Shown one piece after another: positions 27,727 to 36,442 of a DNA stretch of 64,000 nt. The stretch lies in NCBI RefSeq assembly GCF_033242265.1, contig NZ_BTFW01000001.1, forward strand, positions 1,054,001 to 1,118,000. The letters are read 5' to 3'. Within the stretch, counting starts at the first letter, position 1. Each line of letters opens with the position of its first letter. The translations under genes were made by a program, and so were the position numbers. The stretch comes from Novosphingobium sp. IK01. Its GTDB lineage: Bacteria > Pseudomonadota > Alphaproteobacteria > Sphingomonadales > Sphingomonadaceae. A model generated the notes under the pieces. It ran no database searches. It saw only the letters and a list, made by a program, of their open reading frames with translations, and was not told where the DNA came from.

Positions 27727-27849
27727 CTCTTTATTGTGCCCGCAAACAGGTGGGCGCCACCCTGCCTCGCTTCGTCAGGCTGCCCAAGCCCGGCTATTGA
27801 CGGGCCAAGCCAAACTTGCGACAGATAAGTCAACTTGGGAGGTTGAGAT

Positions 27850-29247
27850 ATGCCGATCGCTGTGCAGAATCACGGGCAGGACCGACCTTCGGAAAAGCCC
27901 GTGGCCATCATCGGCGGGGGCTTTTCGGGCACATTGCTGGCCGTTCAGCTGGCCCGCGCGGGCACGCGGGCGGTGATTGTCGAGCGCGAGGGCACAGCGC
28001 TTGGCCATGGCCTGGCCTATGGCGCCTGCGGGCCGCAGCACCTGCTCAACGTGCGCGCGGCCAACATGAGCGCCTTTCCCGACGATCCGGCCCATTTCCT
28101 GCGCTGGCTCGGGCATGGAGAGCCACCGGGCGGAGGAACCTCGGGCAGCGACCTGCCCAACCGGTTCGCCAGCCGGGCCGACTATGGCCGCTATCTGGCC
28201 GATGTGCTGGCACAGGCGCGCGCGGCCATGCCCGGCCTTGTCGAAGTCTGCCTTGGCACGGCCCACGATGTCGTGCCCGCGCATGATGGAGCCTTGCGCG
28301 TGCTGCTGCACGACGGGCGCGCACTCGATGCCCGCGCGGTCGTGCTGGCACAGGGCAATGCCCCGCCCGCCCCCCACCGGGCGCTCGCGGGCCTGCCGCC
28401 CCCGCGCGTGATCGCCGATCCCTGGGCACGGCATGCATTCGACGCGATCAGCCCGGAGGCTGCCGTGTTCCTGCTGGGCACCGGACTGACCGCCATCGAC
28501 GTGATCCAGGCGCTCGACGCGCGCGGCCATCGCGGCCCGATCCTGGCGCTGTCCCGCCGGGGCCTGCTGCCGCGCGCCCATGCCGACATCGGCCCCGTGG
28601 TCGATCCCCAGCCCCTGCCCACGGCACGGGGAAGCGCACTGGTGGCCCATGTCCGCAAGCGCGCCCGCACCGTGGGCTGGCATCATGCCATTGATGAATT
28701 GCGCCCCCATACCCACGCCCTGTGGCAGGCCCATGCGGCAGAGGGACAGGCCCGTTTCCTGCGCCATGCGCGCCCGTGGTGGGACGTTCACCGCCATCGC
28801 ATGGCCCCGCAGATCGCCCGGCGCATCGCCGCGCTGGAGGCCGAGGGACGCTTGCAAGTCGTGGCCGGGTCGCTCGAAGCGGCGCAGGCTGCGGGGGCCC
28901 GCCTCGCGCTGCGCTGGCGCCCGCGCGGAACGGATGCCCCGGTGGAAACGCTGGTCGACCATGCAGTGATCTGTACCGGGCCCGATGGCAACCCGGAACG
29001 CAGCCGCGATCCCTTGCTGCGCACGCTGCTCAGCCGCGGCGCGGCGCGGGCCTGCCCGCAACGGCTCGGGCTCGACATCGATCCGGCATGGCGCCTGCGC
29101 GACCGCGAGGGCAAGGCCGCGCTGCCGCTCTATGCCATGGGCACGCTGACCAAGGGGCTCGGCTGGGAAATGGTCGCCGTGCCCGACATCCGCGTGCAGG
29201 CGCGCGATCTGGCCCACCATCTTGCCCGGATCGCGGTTCCGCCCTGA
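27850..29247 (+). CDS. FAD/NAD(P)-binding oxidoreductase (NAD_binding_9 type)
   Basis: The 465-aa protein has a Rossmann FAD motif VAIIGGGFSGTLLAVQLARAG at the N-terminus, GHGLAYGACGPQHLLNVRA typical of this flavoprotein family, and a second nucleotide-binding motif VFLLGTGLTAIDVIQAL near residue 210. Relatives include hydroxylases and uncharacterised enzymes in sulfur or siderophore loci. It lies after the terminator of the monooxygenase gene, so it has its own promoter, and is convergent with the aldolase gene. It might supply reducing power to the LLM enzyme; that is speculative. Confidence 0.85.
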   Translation: MPIAVQNHGQDRPSEKPVAIIGGGFSGTLLAVQLARAGTRAVIVEREGTALGHGLAYGACGPQHLLNVRAANMSAFPDDPAHFLRWLGHGEPPGGGTSGSDLPNRFASRADYGRYLADVLAQARAAMPGLVEVCLGTAHDVVPAHDGALRVLLHDGRALDARAVVLAQGNAPPAPHRALAGLPPPRVIADPWARHAFDAISPEAAVFLLGTGLTAIDVIQALDARGHRGPILALSRRGLLPRAHADIGPVVDPQPLPTARGSALVAHVRKRARTVGWHHAIDELRPHTHALWQAHAAEGQARFLRHARPWWDVHRHRMAPQIARRIAALEAEGRLQVVAGSLEAAQAAGARLALRWRPRGTDAPVETLVDHAVICTGPDGNPERSRDPLLRTLLSRGAARACPQRLGLDIDPAWRLRDREGKAALPLYAMGTLTKGLGWEMVAVPDIRVQARDLAHHLARIAVPP

Positions 29248-29256
29248 AAACCAAAA

Positions 29257-29299
29257 GGCCGGTTTCGCCACCGGGGTGGATCCGGGGGCGAAACCGGCC
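29257..29299 (-). terminator. terminator between the convergent arms
   Basis: GGCCGGTTTCGCC (29257-29269) and GGCGAAACCGGCC (29287-29299) form a perfect 13-bp stem. On the - strand it is followed by TTTTGGTTTTC, so it fits as the terminator of the aldolase operon; on + there is no T-run. Confidence 0.85.
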
Positions 29300-29367
29300 C
29301 TGAAGAATGCAGGATCGGCATCAGGGGTCGCAATCCGGCGCCGATACCCGCGCTCCTCTCCCCTCGT

Positions 29368-30180
29368 TCAGGTGTCGAAGCCGGGCGAGGCGCGGCGCAC
29401 GCGGCGCAGGACGGCCTCCCAGACCAATTGGTTGTGCGGTTTGGTTCCCTGCGCCGCGAGCGCGGCGGCGGGGCGCTGCGAAAGCTGGCGCAAGGCTTCC
29501 TCCTGCGCCTCGGCCGGGGCAAGCAGGACATTGTCGCGCCCGCCAGCCAGCGCGGCGACTTGCGCCGAACAGGCTTCCTCAAGCTGGTAGATCGCACCCC
29601 AGGCCTCGCCCGGCGTGCGCCCGACAGCCAGCGTGCCGTGGTTGCGCAGGAGCAGGTACTGCTTGTCGCCGATGTCGGCCACCAGCCGCTCGCGCTCGTC
29701 GAGGTTGAGCGCCACGCCCTCGTAGTCGTGATAGCCGAGACGGGGGATGATATAGAGCGCGCGCTGCGAGAGCGGCAGCAGGCCTTCCTTGTGGGCCGAG
29801 GCGCCCATGCCGTCGCGGGTGTGGAAATGGGCGATCCAGTGCGCATCCTCGCGCGCGCCGTGGATGGCCGAGTGGATCACATAGCCCGCGTAGTTGATGC
29901 CATATTCGTTTTCGCCGATCACGTTGCCGTCGATGTCGACCTTGACCAGGCTCGACGCGGTGATCTCGTCGAAGGCGAGGCCAAACGGGTTGATCAGGAA
30001 ATGCGCGTCGGGGCCGGGCACGCGCGCGGTGATATGGGTGTAGAGAAAGTCGTCGTAGTCGTGGATCGCCGCGACCCGGTAGAAAGCGGCCAGATCGACG
30101 CGGGTGGCCCATTCGGCCTCGCTGATGCCGTGGGGGCGCGTGGACGAAAAGCGGGCGGGACGGTCAAGAACGGTTGCCAT
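29368..30180 (-). CDS. class II aldolase/adducin family protein
   Basis: This 270-aa metal-dependent enzyme has the zinc ligands in IAHFHTRDG and LLRNHG, and the family core GLAFDEITASSLVKVD. Members are aldolases, dehydratases or decarboxylases of hydroxy acids and sugar acids. ATG at 30180 follows AAGGAG nine bases upstream. It is the last gene of the - arm and probably acts on the carbon skeleton left after sulfur removal, together with the hydroxyacid dehydrogenase upstream. Confidence 0.9.
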   Translation of the reverse strand: MATVLDRPARFSSTRPHGISEAEWATRVDLAAFYRVAAIHDYDDFLYTHITARVPGPDAHFLINPFGLAFDEITASSLVKVDIDGNVIGENEYGINYAGYVIHSAIHGAREDAHWIAHFHTRDGMGASAHKEGLLPLSQRALYIIPRLGYHDYEGVALNLDERERLVADIGDKQYLLLRNHGTLAVGRTPGEAWGAIYQLEEACSAQVAALAGGRDNVLLAPAEAQEEALRQLSQRPAAALAAQGTKPHNQLVWEAVLRRVRRASPGFDT

Positions 30181-30221
30181 GTGGGGTGCTCCTTGAGCGT
30201 GAAACAGGGGCGAAAGCGTGT

Positions 30222-31187
30222 TCAATAGCCCCGCGCGGGCTCGACCACGTCGCTGGGGCGCTCGCCCGCGCCAAAGCGGGTGATGTCGGCCAGAATCTTG
30301 GCCAGCAGCTTGTCGCGTGCGAGGGTGTAGTTCGAGGCCAGATGCGGGGTGAGCCGCACGCGCGGATGGGTGTAGAGCCGGTGCCCGGCGGGCAGCGGCT
30401 CGGGCTCGGTCACGTCGAGCGTGGCAAAGCCCAGTTGCCCGGCATCGAGCGCGGCCAGCAGGGCTTCCTGATCAACGACACTCCCGCGCGCGACATTGAC
30501 AAGGTGCGCGCCCGGCCGCGCCCTTGCCAGAAGATCGGCATTGACCAGATGCCGCGTGGCGGGCGTGGCGGGCACGGCCACGACGATGTGATCGGCCTGT
30601 GCCACCACGTCCTCGACGCGCTCTACCACCTCGACACCCGGAACGAGGCTGCCCCCGCTTCCACTGCCCCCACCTCCACTGCGCCTGACGGCCACCACCC
30701 GCGCGCCCAGCGCCAGCGCGCGCCGCGCCACCGCCGTGCCGATCGCGCCCAGCCCGATCAGGCCCACCGTGCTGCCCAGAACCTGCCCGAGCGGACGATA
30801 GCGCCATTCCTGCGGCCCACGGGCGACCGCACCGTCGAAATCCTTGGCCTGACGGTAGAGCGCCCCGATCACGTAGTCGGCGATTTCTTCCGAGGCGGTG
30901 CCGCGCGCGCATGTCACCAGCGGGGCCTCAAGCAGCCACGCAGGATAGAAATCGACCCCCGCCGAAGCGCTGCACACCCAGCGCAGTCGCCCCGGCCAGG
31001 GCGCGGGCACCGGCGCCCGGCCTGCCTCGCGCCAGACCGGCGAAGGGCGCACGACCAGCACGTCGGCCTCGTCCGCCGCGCGCCAGGGTTCCTCCTCGCT
31101 GGCCGCGATCACGCGCGGGCGCAGCGGATGGCGGGCGAGCGCCTCGTTGTGCTCGGGTTCGAGCTGGCTGGCGATGACCAGGCTCAT
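30222..31187 (-). CDS. D-isomer-specific 2-hydroxyacid dehydrogenase
   Basis: This 321-aa NAD(P)-dependent oxidoreductase has the Rossmann motif GLIGLGAIGTAVARRA, the catalytic Arg in VNVARGSVVD, the Glu in DVTEPEPL and the His in LTPHLASN. A Gly/Ser run (SGGGGSGSGG) inserted after the first Rossmann strands is unusual. ATG at 31187 overlaps the acyl-CoA-dehydrogenase-like gene stop. Interconversion of a 2-keto and 2-hydroxy acid from the organosulfur substrate fits the context. Confidence 0.92.
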   Translation of the reverse strand: MSLVIASQLEPEHNEALARHPLRPRVIAASEEEPWRAADEADVLVVRPSPVWREAGRAPVPAPWPGRLRWVCSASAGVDFYPAWLLEAPLVTCARGTASEEIADYVIGALYRQAKDFDGAVARGPQEWRYRPLGQVLGSTVGLIGLGAIGTAVARRALALGARVVAVRRSGGGGSGSGGSLVPGVEVVERVEDVVAQADHIVVAVPATPATRHLVNADLLARARPGAHLVNVARGSVVDQEALLAALDAGQLGFATLDVTEPEPLPAGHRLYTHPRVRLTPHLASNYTLARDKLLAKILADITRFGAGERPSDVVEPARGY

Positions 31188-32386
31188 CGGGCCGGAAATC
31201 CGCCCGGAAGAGAGAGCGCCGCCTTGCCCGCCGCGACCAGCACGGTATCGGCCTGGGGCGAATGAATGCGGCTGCACAGGACATCGCGATAGTGGCGTTC
31301 GAGCGGGTTGGCGCGGCTAATGCCGGGGTTGCCGGTCAGTTCGAGGCCGATCTCGACCGCCTTGATCGCATTGGCATTGGCCAGATGCTTGACCAGATTG
31401 GCCTGTGTCGCGCCCGGCCCCAGCCCGGCGTCGGCGAGGCGCGCGGCCTCGTCGATCAGCACGCGGTTGGCGTGGAGCAGGGCCTCGATCTCGCCGACCT
31501 TTTCCTGCACGCGCGGCAATGTGGCGAGCGCGGCGCCCAGATTGGCGGGCTTGCGCGCATTGAGATAGCCCACCAGCCAGTCACGCGCGGCGCGCGCCAC
31601 ACCGTCGTAGATCGTGGCGATGGCCAGCGCGTTCCAGACCAGCGCGCTTCCGTCTTCAGGACGCGGGGCCCAGTCCTCGGGCGCGCGCAAGTCGACAGCG
31701 AGCGCGGGCGGAACCGGCGTATCGTCGAACACGACCTTGTGGCTGACCGTCGCGCGCATGCCCAGATGGTCCCATTCGGGCAGGATGGTGATCCCCGCGC
31801 TGTCGGGCTTGACCAGGAACAGGCCCACGCGCACCGGGTCTTCCTCGGTCCGCGCCCAGACGGCGAACCAGTCGAGCCCGCTCGACCCGGTCGAATAGAT
31901 CTTCTCGCCCGAGAGCAGCCAGCCGCTTCCCGCGCGGCGCGCCGTCGTTGCCGGAAGACCGCCGCGTACCGGGGTGCCCAGTTCGGGCTCGACCCGGAAC
32001 GTGCCGACAAGGCCCGCCCCCGTCGCCGCCTCGCGCGCGAGGCGTTCGTAGAGCGCGCGGTCCCAGCGGCGCCCCTTGTCGGGCGCCGCGTGGAACGCAT
32101 AAGTCATGAACAGGATCAGCGCGGTCGAAGGCTCTCCCTTGGCCACCGCGCCCAGCACGCGCAGCGCATCGACCAGCCCTGCCCCGGCCCCGCCCAGCCG
32201 CTTGGCCACAGTCAGGCCGATCAGGCCCTCGCGGGCGAGAATGTCGAAGGCCTCGCGCGGAAAGCGGGGATTGCGGTCATAATCCTGCGCCCAGTGGGCC
32301 AGTTCGTGGGTCAGCCGCGCGAGGGCGGCGTCGGACAAGTCGGGGTGATGTTCGGAATACGGATCGGAATGGGCATGCGTCGCCAT
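31184..32386 (-). CDS. acyl-CoA dehydrogenase-fold flavoprotein (SfnB/DszC-like)
   Basis: The 400-aa protein has the acyl-CoA dehydrogenase fold: N-terminal helices, a middle beta domain (WLLSGEKIYSTGSSGLDWFAVWAR) and a C-terminal helical bundle with a long helix around GEIEALLHANRVLIDEAARL. Members near sulfur genes (SfnB, DszC) are FMNH2-dependent monooxygenases rather than dehydrogenases, and the usual catalytic Glu region is not obvious, which supports this. It starts three bases after the binding-protein gene and overlaps the next, so the four - genes form one operon. Confidence 0.88.
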   Translation of the reverse strand: MATHAHSDPYSEHHPDLSDAALARLTHELAHWAQDYDRNPRFPREAFDILAREGLIGLTVAKRLGGAGAGLVDALRVLGAVAKGEPSTALILFMTYAFHAAPDKGRRWDRALYERLAREAATGAGLVGTFRVEPELGTPVRGGLPATTARRAGSGWLLSGEKIYSTGSSGLDWFAVWARTEEDPVRVGLFLVKPDSAGITILPEWDHLGMRATVSHKVVFDDTPVPPALAVDLRAPEDWAPRPEDGSALVWNALAIATIYDGVARAARDWLVGYLNARKPANLGAALATLPRVQEKVGEIEALLHANRVLIDEAARLADAGLGPGATQANLVKHLANANAIKAVEIGLELTGNPGISRANPLERHYRDVLCSRIHSPQADTVLVAAGKAALSLPGGFPAR

Positions 32387-32389
32387 GGC

Positions 32390-33394
32390 TCAGGCCTCCG
32401 GAAGGGCGGAATTGAAACGGGTGTCCCACAAGGGGCGCATATCGACGCGGCGGCCGATCAGGCCTGCGGCGGCAAAGACATCGGCCACGGCCTGCTGCGA
32501 GGCGATGGCTTCGTCACTCACCCGGCGCAGCGCATAGGGCGCGCTCTTGGCGCGGAACTGGGCTTCGACATAGGCAACCGGCACACCGATGGCACCAGCC
32601 ACCACGCGGGCCCATTCCTTCTCGTTGGCCTGCGCCCAGCCATAGGCCTGCCGCGTCAACTTGAGGTAGCGCCCGACCAGATCGGCGCGGGCCGGATCGC
32701 CGAACACGTCGCGGTGAACGGAAATTACGTAGTTGCCCGAGAGGAACCCCAGCGCCGTCCGCAACACGCGCGCGCCCTGGGTGGCAATGGCGCGCTGGAT
32801 CGGAAAACCATAGATCGCCCAGGCGTCGAGCGCGCCATGCTCGAAGGCCGCCGCGCCATCGGCCACGCTCATCGCCACCGGCTCGATGTCGCCCCAGCCC
32901 AGCCCGACCGACTTGAGCATCTGGATCAGGAAATACTGGGTGGTGGTAGCCCGGACGTAGCCCACCCGCTTGCCCTTGAGACCGGCCAGCCCCGTGATCG
33001 TCGAGCCCTTGGGGACCAGCACCGCCTGGTTGTTGACGTCGCCATGCAAGACGCCGATCTGACGGAAGCTCTGCACGGTCGAGGCCGCGGCGAAAACGGG
33101 CGGAATCTCGCTCATCCCGCCAAAGTCGAGCGCCCCGGAATTGAGCGCCTCGACGACCAGATGGCCGGATTCGAACTCGGCATATGTGATCGGGAAATCG
33201 GGCACGATCCCGGCTGCGGAAAACAGCAGGCGCGCGTCGTTCTCGCCCTTGCCGGTAATGCCCACGCGCAAGGCCCCCCGGCCTGCACCTCCGCCCCGGC
33301 CACACCCGGCCAGAAACGCCGCGCCCGTGCCAGCCAGAACCATGCGCCGGGACCAACCGGCGGACGAAACAGGAAATTCGCTCGAAGTGACCAT
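32390..33394 (-). CDS. sulfonate-type ABC substrate-binding lipoprotein (SsuA-like)
   Basis: The 334-aa protein is the periplasmic binding component of an SsuA/TauA-type importer. The N-terminus SRRMVLAGTGAAFLAGC carries both a twin-Arg pair and a lipobox Cys, so it is probably a lipoprotein. The binding-protein core (LRVGITGKGENDARLLF to VGYVRATTTQYFLIQML) is typical. The ATG at 33394 lies inside one arm of a 39-bp perfect palindrome; a symmetric in-frame ATG at 33427 would add 11 residues. It heads the - arm; its permease and ATPase lie at the far end of the + arm. Confidence 0.88.
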   Translation of the reverse strand: MVTSSEFPVSSAGWSRRMVLAGTGAAFLAGCGRGGGAGRGALRVGITGKGENDARLLFSAAGIVPDFPITYAEFESGHLVVEALNSGALDFGGMSEIPPVFAAASTVQSFRQIGVLHGDVNNQAVLVPKGSTITGLAGLKGKRVGYVRATTTQYFLIQMLKSVGLGWGDIEPVAMSVADGAAAFEHGALDAWAIYGFPIQRAIATQGARVLRTALGFLSGNYVISVHRDVFGDPARADLVGRYLKLTRQAYGWAQANEKEWARVVAGAIGVPVAYVEAQFRAKSAPYALRRVSDEAIASQQAVADVFAAAGLIGRRVDMRPLWDTRFNSALPEA

Positions 33395-33426
33395 AAACTC
33401 AACTCTATCAGTTGAGTTTATGGTCA
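33388..33426. promoter_or_regulatory. perfect 39-bp palindrome over the binding-protein start codon
   Basis: TGACCATAAACTCAAC (33388-33403) and GTTGAGTTTATGGTCA (33411-33426) are exact inverted repeats with a 7-nt centre. The arm nearest the gene contains its ATG. As RNA it would form a 16-bp stem that hides the start codon; as DNA it is a strong operator candidate. Confidence 0.9.
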
Positions 33427-33476
33427 TCCAATGAGGAATGCCCGTCCGTTATGAGTGTTGCAAATGGGTGCGCGCT

Positions 33477-35249
33477 TCAATCCGAGAAAGCCGAGCGCTG
33501 CGCCGCATCGATTTCTTCGAGATAGCGCCGCCGGGCATGACGCTCGGTGATCACCCCCTGCACATGCCCGACGCCATCGACGACCGCGATCTCGTCGGCG
33601 GCATGCTCGTCGAACAGGGCCAGCACCGCGCGGATGCCCGCCGTGGGCGCCAGCGTGACGTTTTCGAGCTGGGCCAGCGTGTGCAGGCGCGTTTCAGGGT
33701 CGAGATCGGGGCGATAGGCGCTCGCCGTCGCCAGAATGCCGCCATAGCGTCCCTCGCCATCGACGAGGATCGCCTTGCTCGACGCGCCCAACGGGTGCCC
33801 CGCGCGAAATTCGGCGATGGTCAGATCCTGCGAAACGCTGACCCAGTCGCGCCGCATGATCCGCCCGGCAGCCAGATTGAGCATCCAGCCGATGTCGCGC
33901 GGGCCCTTGATGTTGCTGCCGCGCAAGTGCAGGCGCCATGTCGAGAACGAATAGCCGAAAAGCTCGCGGGTAAGCGTGGTCGAGACCAGCGAGGCGGTCA
34001 GCACCAGCCCCATCAGCGCGAAATCGTGGGTAATCTCCAGCATCAGCATGGCCAGCGTCATCGGCCCGCCGACGATCGCCACGCTCAGCGCCGCCATGCC
34101 CACCAGCGCGGCATCGACAGGGTCGAGCGCGAAACCGGGCACCAGTTGCCCCGCGATGATCGAGAAAATCTGCCCGACCACCGAGCCCAGGAACAGCGAG
34201 GCAAAGAACAGCCCGCCACGAAACCCGCTCGACAGCGCCACCGCGCAGGCGGTCATCTTGACCACCAGCACCAGCGTCAGGAAATCGAGGCCCGGCCGCA
34301 GCGCCAGATTGAGATGCAGCGCCCCGTGCCCGGCCGAGAGCGACTGCGGCGTGAGCAAGGCCAGCGGCATGAGCAGGAACCCGCCCAGCACCGGACGCAC
34401 CCGCGTCAGCCACGGTAGCCGCTGCAAGCCCTGTTCGGCGGCCGTCACCAGCCGCATGAGCGCGATACCGACCATGGCGCAGACCAGCCCCAGAATGCCG
34501 AACGCGACATAGTGGAGGATGGTCAGTTCGCGCCCGGCCGTCGTCGTCGCAATCAGCCACGGCTCGCTGCCCAGCAGCCGCGATATGGCCGCCGCCGCCA
34601 GCGCCGCCGCCATGACCGGCGCCACCGCGCCCGGCACGAACGAGCCGATCACGATCTCGAAGGCATAGAAGGCCCCGGCCAGCGGCGCATTGAACGCCGC
34701 CCCCACCGCCGCCCCGGCCCCCGCGCCCACCAGCGTGCGCAAATCGGTCCGGCGCAGCTTCATCGCCTGCCCGATCAGCGAGGCCATGCCCCCGCCCATC
34801 TGGGCATAGGCCGCCTCAAGCCCGACCGAGGCCCCCACCCCGTTGGAAAGGACCGTCTGTCCGGCGATGATCAGGTTGTCGGCAGGCGGAATCCGCCCGC
34901 CATGAAGCGCATTGGCCTCGACCACGTCGATCAGTCCACGCCCGCGCCGCCGCAAGTGGCGCGCCCAGAGCGCCAGCAAGGCGCCCCCCGCCGGAAGCGC
35001 CAACAGACGCCAGGGATGACGGATCTGCCCCAGCGCGCTCAGCCGGTTTCCGTCGAGGCCATAAAGCACCTGCTGGATGGCATGGGCCAGAAAGCCCAGC
35101 AAATTGGTCGAGAACCCGGCGGCCAGTCCGGCCAGCGCGGCCAGCACGATGAACGCGGTTTCACTCTCGCGCAGCAGCCTCCGCTGGCGCGCCGTCAACC
35201 GAATCGCAAAGGAAAGACCCGCGTGAAGGAAACCGCGCCGCATGCCCAA
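33477..35249 (-). CDS. ClC-family chloride channel/transporter with CBS domains
   Basis: This 590-aa inner-membrane protein has about ten or more hydrophobic helices (residues 25-440) and the ClC motifs GASVGLEAAYAQ, GAGAGAAVGAAFNAPLAGA and SSGFRGGLFF, then a cytoplasmic C-terminus with two CBS-like modules (about 465-590; DWVSVSQDLTIAEF and ADEIAVVDGVGHVQG). It would carry Cl- (or F-), possibly coupled to H+, with nucleotide control via CBS. It is upstream of the organosulfur - operon on the same strand but separated by the palindrome. Confidence 0.92.
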   Translation of the reverse strand: MGMRRGFLHAGLSFAIRLTARQRRLLRESETAFIVLAALAGLAAGFSTNLLGFLAHAIQQVLYGLDGNRLSALGQIRHPWRLLALPAGGALLALWARHLRRRGRGLIDVVEANALHGGRIPPADNLIIAGQTVLSNGVGASVGLEAAYAQMGGGMASLIGQAMKLRRTDLRTLVGAGAGAAVGAAFNAPLAGAFYAFEIVIGSFVPGAVAPVMAAALAAAAISRLLGSEPWLIATTTAGRELTILHYVAFGILGLVCAMVGIALMRLVTAAEQGLQRLPWLTRVRPVLGGFLLMPLALLTPQSLSAGHGALHLNLALRPGLDFLTLVLVVKMTACAVALSSGFRGGLFFASLFLGSVVGQIFSIIAGQLVPGFALDPVDAALVGMAALSVAIVGGPMTLAMLMLEITHDFALMGLVLTASLVSTTLTRELFGYSFSTWRLHLRGSNIKGPRDIGWMLNLAAGRIMRRDWVSVSQDLTIAEFRAGHPLGASSKAILVDGEGRYGGILATASAYRPDLDPETRLHTLAQLENVTLAPTAGIRAVLALFDEHAADEIAVVDGVGHVQGVITERHARRRYLEEIDAAQRSAFSD

Positions 35250-35421
35250 GGTTCAACCCGCCAGGCCGCGCCCGATCGCAGGGGAACAGGTCGCGGCAAA
35301 AATGCAGGTGTGGCCCTATCGCGAAGGAGAGCGATGGGCAATCCTGTCTCGCCCGTCCGGCCAGTCCAGGAAAGCGGCATCTGGAAAAGAGAGAAAGGGG
35401 CCAGACCGCAAGTCCGGCAAA

Positions 35422-35506
35422 TGGTGCCCCTGGCCCGACTCGAACGGGCACGTCTTTCGACAACCGATTTTGAGTCGGTCGCGTCTACCATTCCACCACA
35501 GGGGCA
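35422..35506 (-). tRNA. tRNA-Leu (CAA anticodon)
   Basis: The - strand folds as an 85-nt tRNA with encoded CCA (35422-35424), acceptor TGCCCCT/AGGGGCA, anticodon stem ACCGA/TCGGT around CTCAAAA (anticodon CAA, reading UUG), the long variable arm of tRNA-Leu and the T arm GTTCGAGTC. The remaining bases from 35250 to 35620 hold nothing else I can support. Confidence 0.95.
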
Positions 35507-35619
35507 CTGCGGCTTGCCCGCGCGGCTTAGCCGCACCGGCCCAAAGGATCAACGGGGGACCAGCGGGTTTGCCGTAAAAATCCGGCAAACCCGCCGTTCA
35601 AGGCCCCTCGTTCGCGCGA

Positions 35620-36438
35620 TCAGTCGCGGATCGCGGTGGCGACCAGCTTGTGCAGGCGCGAGTGGAGGCCATCGTTGGCCGCCAGCACCGTTTCGTCGCA
35701 GATCTGCGGCGAACGGCCACGATAGTCGGACACGAAACCGCCCGCCTCGCGCACGAGCAGGCAGCCTGCCGCCGTGTCCCAGGGCTTGAGGCTGCTTTCC
35801 CAGAAGCCGTCGTAACGGCCAGCGGCCACCCAGGCCAGATCGAGCGAGGCCGCGCCGAAGCGGCGGATGCCCGCCACGCGGGTGCCGATCTCGTGGTAGA
35901 TGCGCGTCCACTCGCCCATGTCGCCCTGCCCGGCAAATGGGATGCCCGTGGCGATCACCGATTCGTCGAGGTGGCGACGCGCCGAAACGCGCAGGCGGCG
36001 GTCCTGAAGCCAGGCGCCGCGGCTCTTCTCGGCCCAGAAGCTCTCGTCGGTCATCGGCTGGTAGACCAGACCGGCGATCACCTCGCCCCAGCCCGAACCA
36101 TCGGGCAGGGCTTCCTGCACCGCGATGGAGATCGCAAAGTGCGGGATACCGTGAAGAAAGTTGGTGGTGCCATCGAGCGGATCGATGATCCAGCGCGGCT
36201 TGGTCGGGTCGCCCTCGATCTTGCCGCTCTCTTCCATCAGGAAGTTCCAGTCGGGACGCGCGGCGCGCAGTTCCTCGTAGAGCGTGCGCTCAGCCGCCTT
36301 GTCCGCCTTCGACACGAAGTCGGCGGGGCCCTTGCGGCTCACCTGAAGGTGTTCGACTTCACCGAAGTCACGGCGCAGACGCGTGCCGGCTTTGCGCGCG
36401 GCACGCTCCATCACCCGGACAAGACCTGAAATCGCCAT
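35620..36438 (-). CDS. suhB: inositol-1-monophosphatase (SuhB)
   Basis: The 272-aa Mg-dependent phosphatase shows the family metal motifs LMEESG, WIIDPLDGTTNFLHG and the late WDTAAGCLL. In Gammaproteobacteria SuhB also joins rRNA antitermination complexes. It starts four bases after efp, so the two are one operon, linking it with translation. A second family member lies at 59193-60002. Confidence 0.94.
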   Translation of the reverse strand: MAISGLVRVMERAARKAGTRLRRDFGEVEHLQVSRKGPADFVSKADKAAERTLYEELRAARPDWNFLMEESGKIEGDPTKPRWIIDPLDGTTNFLHGIPHFAISIAVQEALPDGSGWGEVIAGLVYQPMTDESFWAEKSRGAWLQDRRLRVSARRHLDESVIATGIPFAGQGDMGEWTRIYHEIGTRVAGIRRFGAASLDLAWVAAGRYDGFWESSLKPWDTAAGCLLVREAGGFVSDYRGRSPQICDETVLAANDGLHSRLHKLVATAIRD

Positions 36439-36442
36439 GATC

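Noticed and set aside
31262..33415. Open frame of 717 codons on + opposite the flavoprotein and binding-protein genes
   Set aside because: It mirrors two real genes on - and spans their junction, which a true gene would not need.
35422..35506. tRNA-Leu as an integration site of a genomic island
   Set aside because: No integrase, no direct repeat of the tRNA 3' end and ordinary neighbours on both sides.
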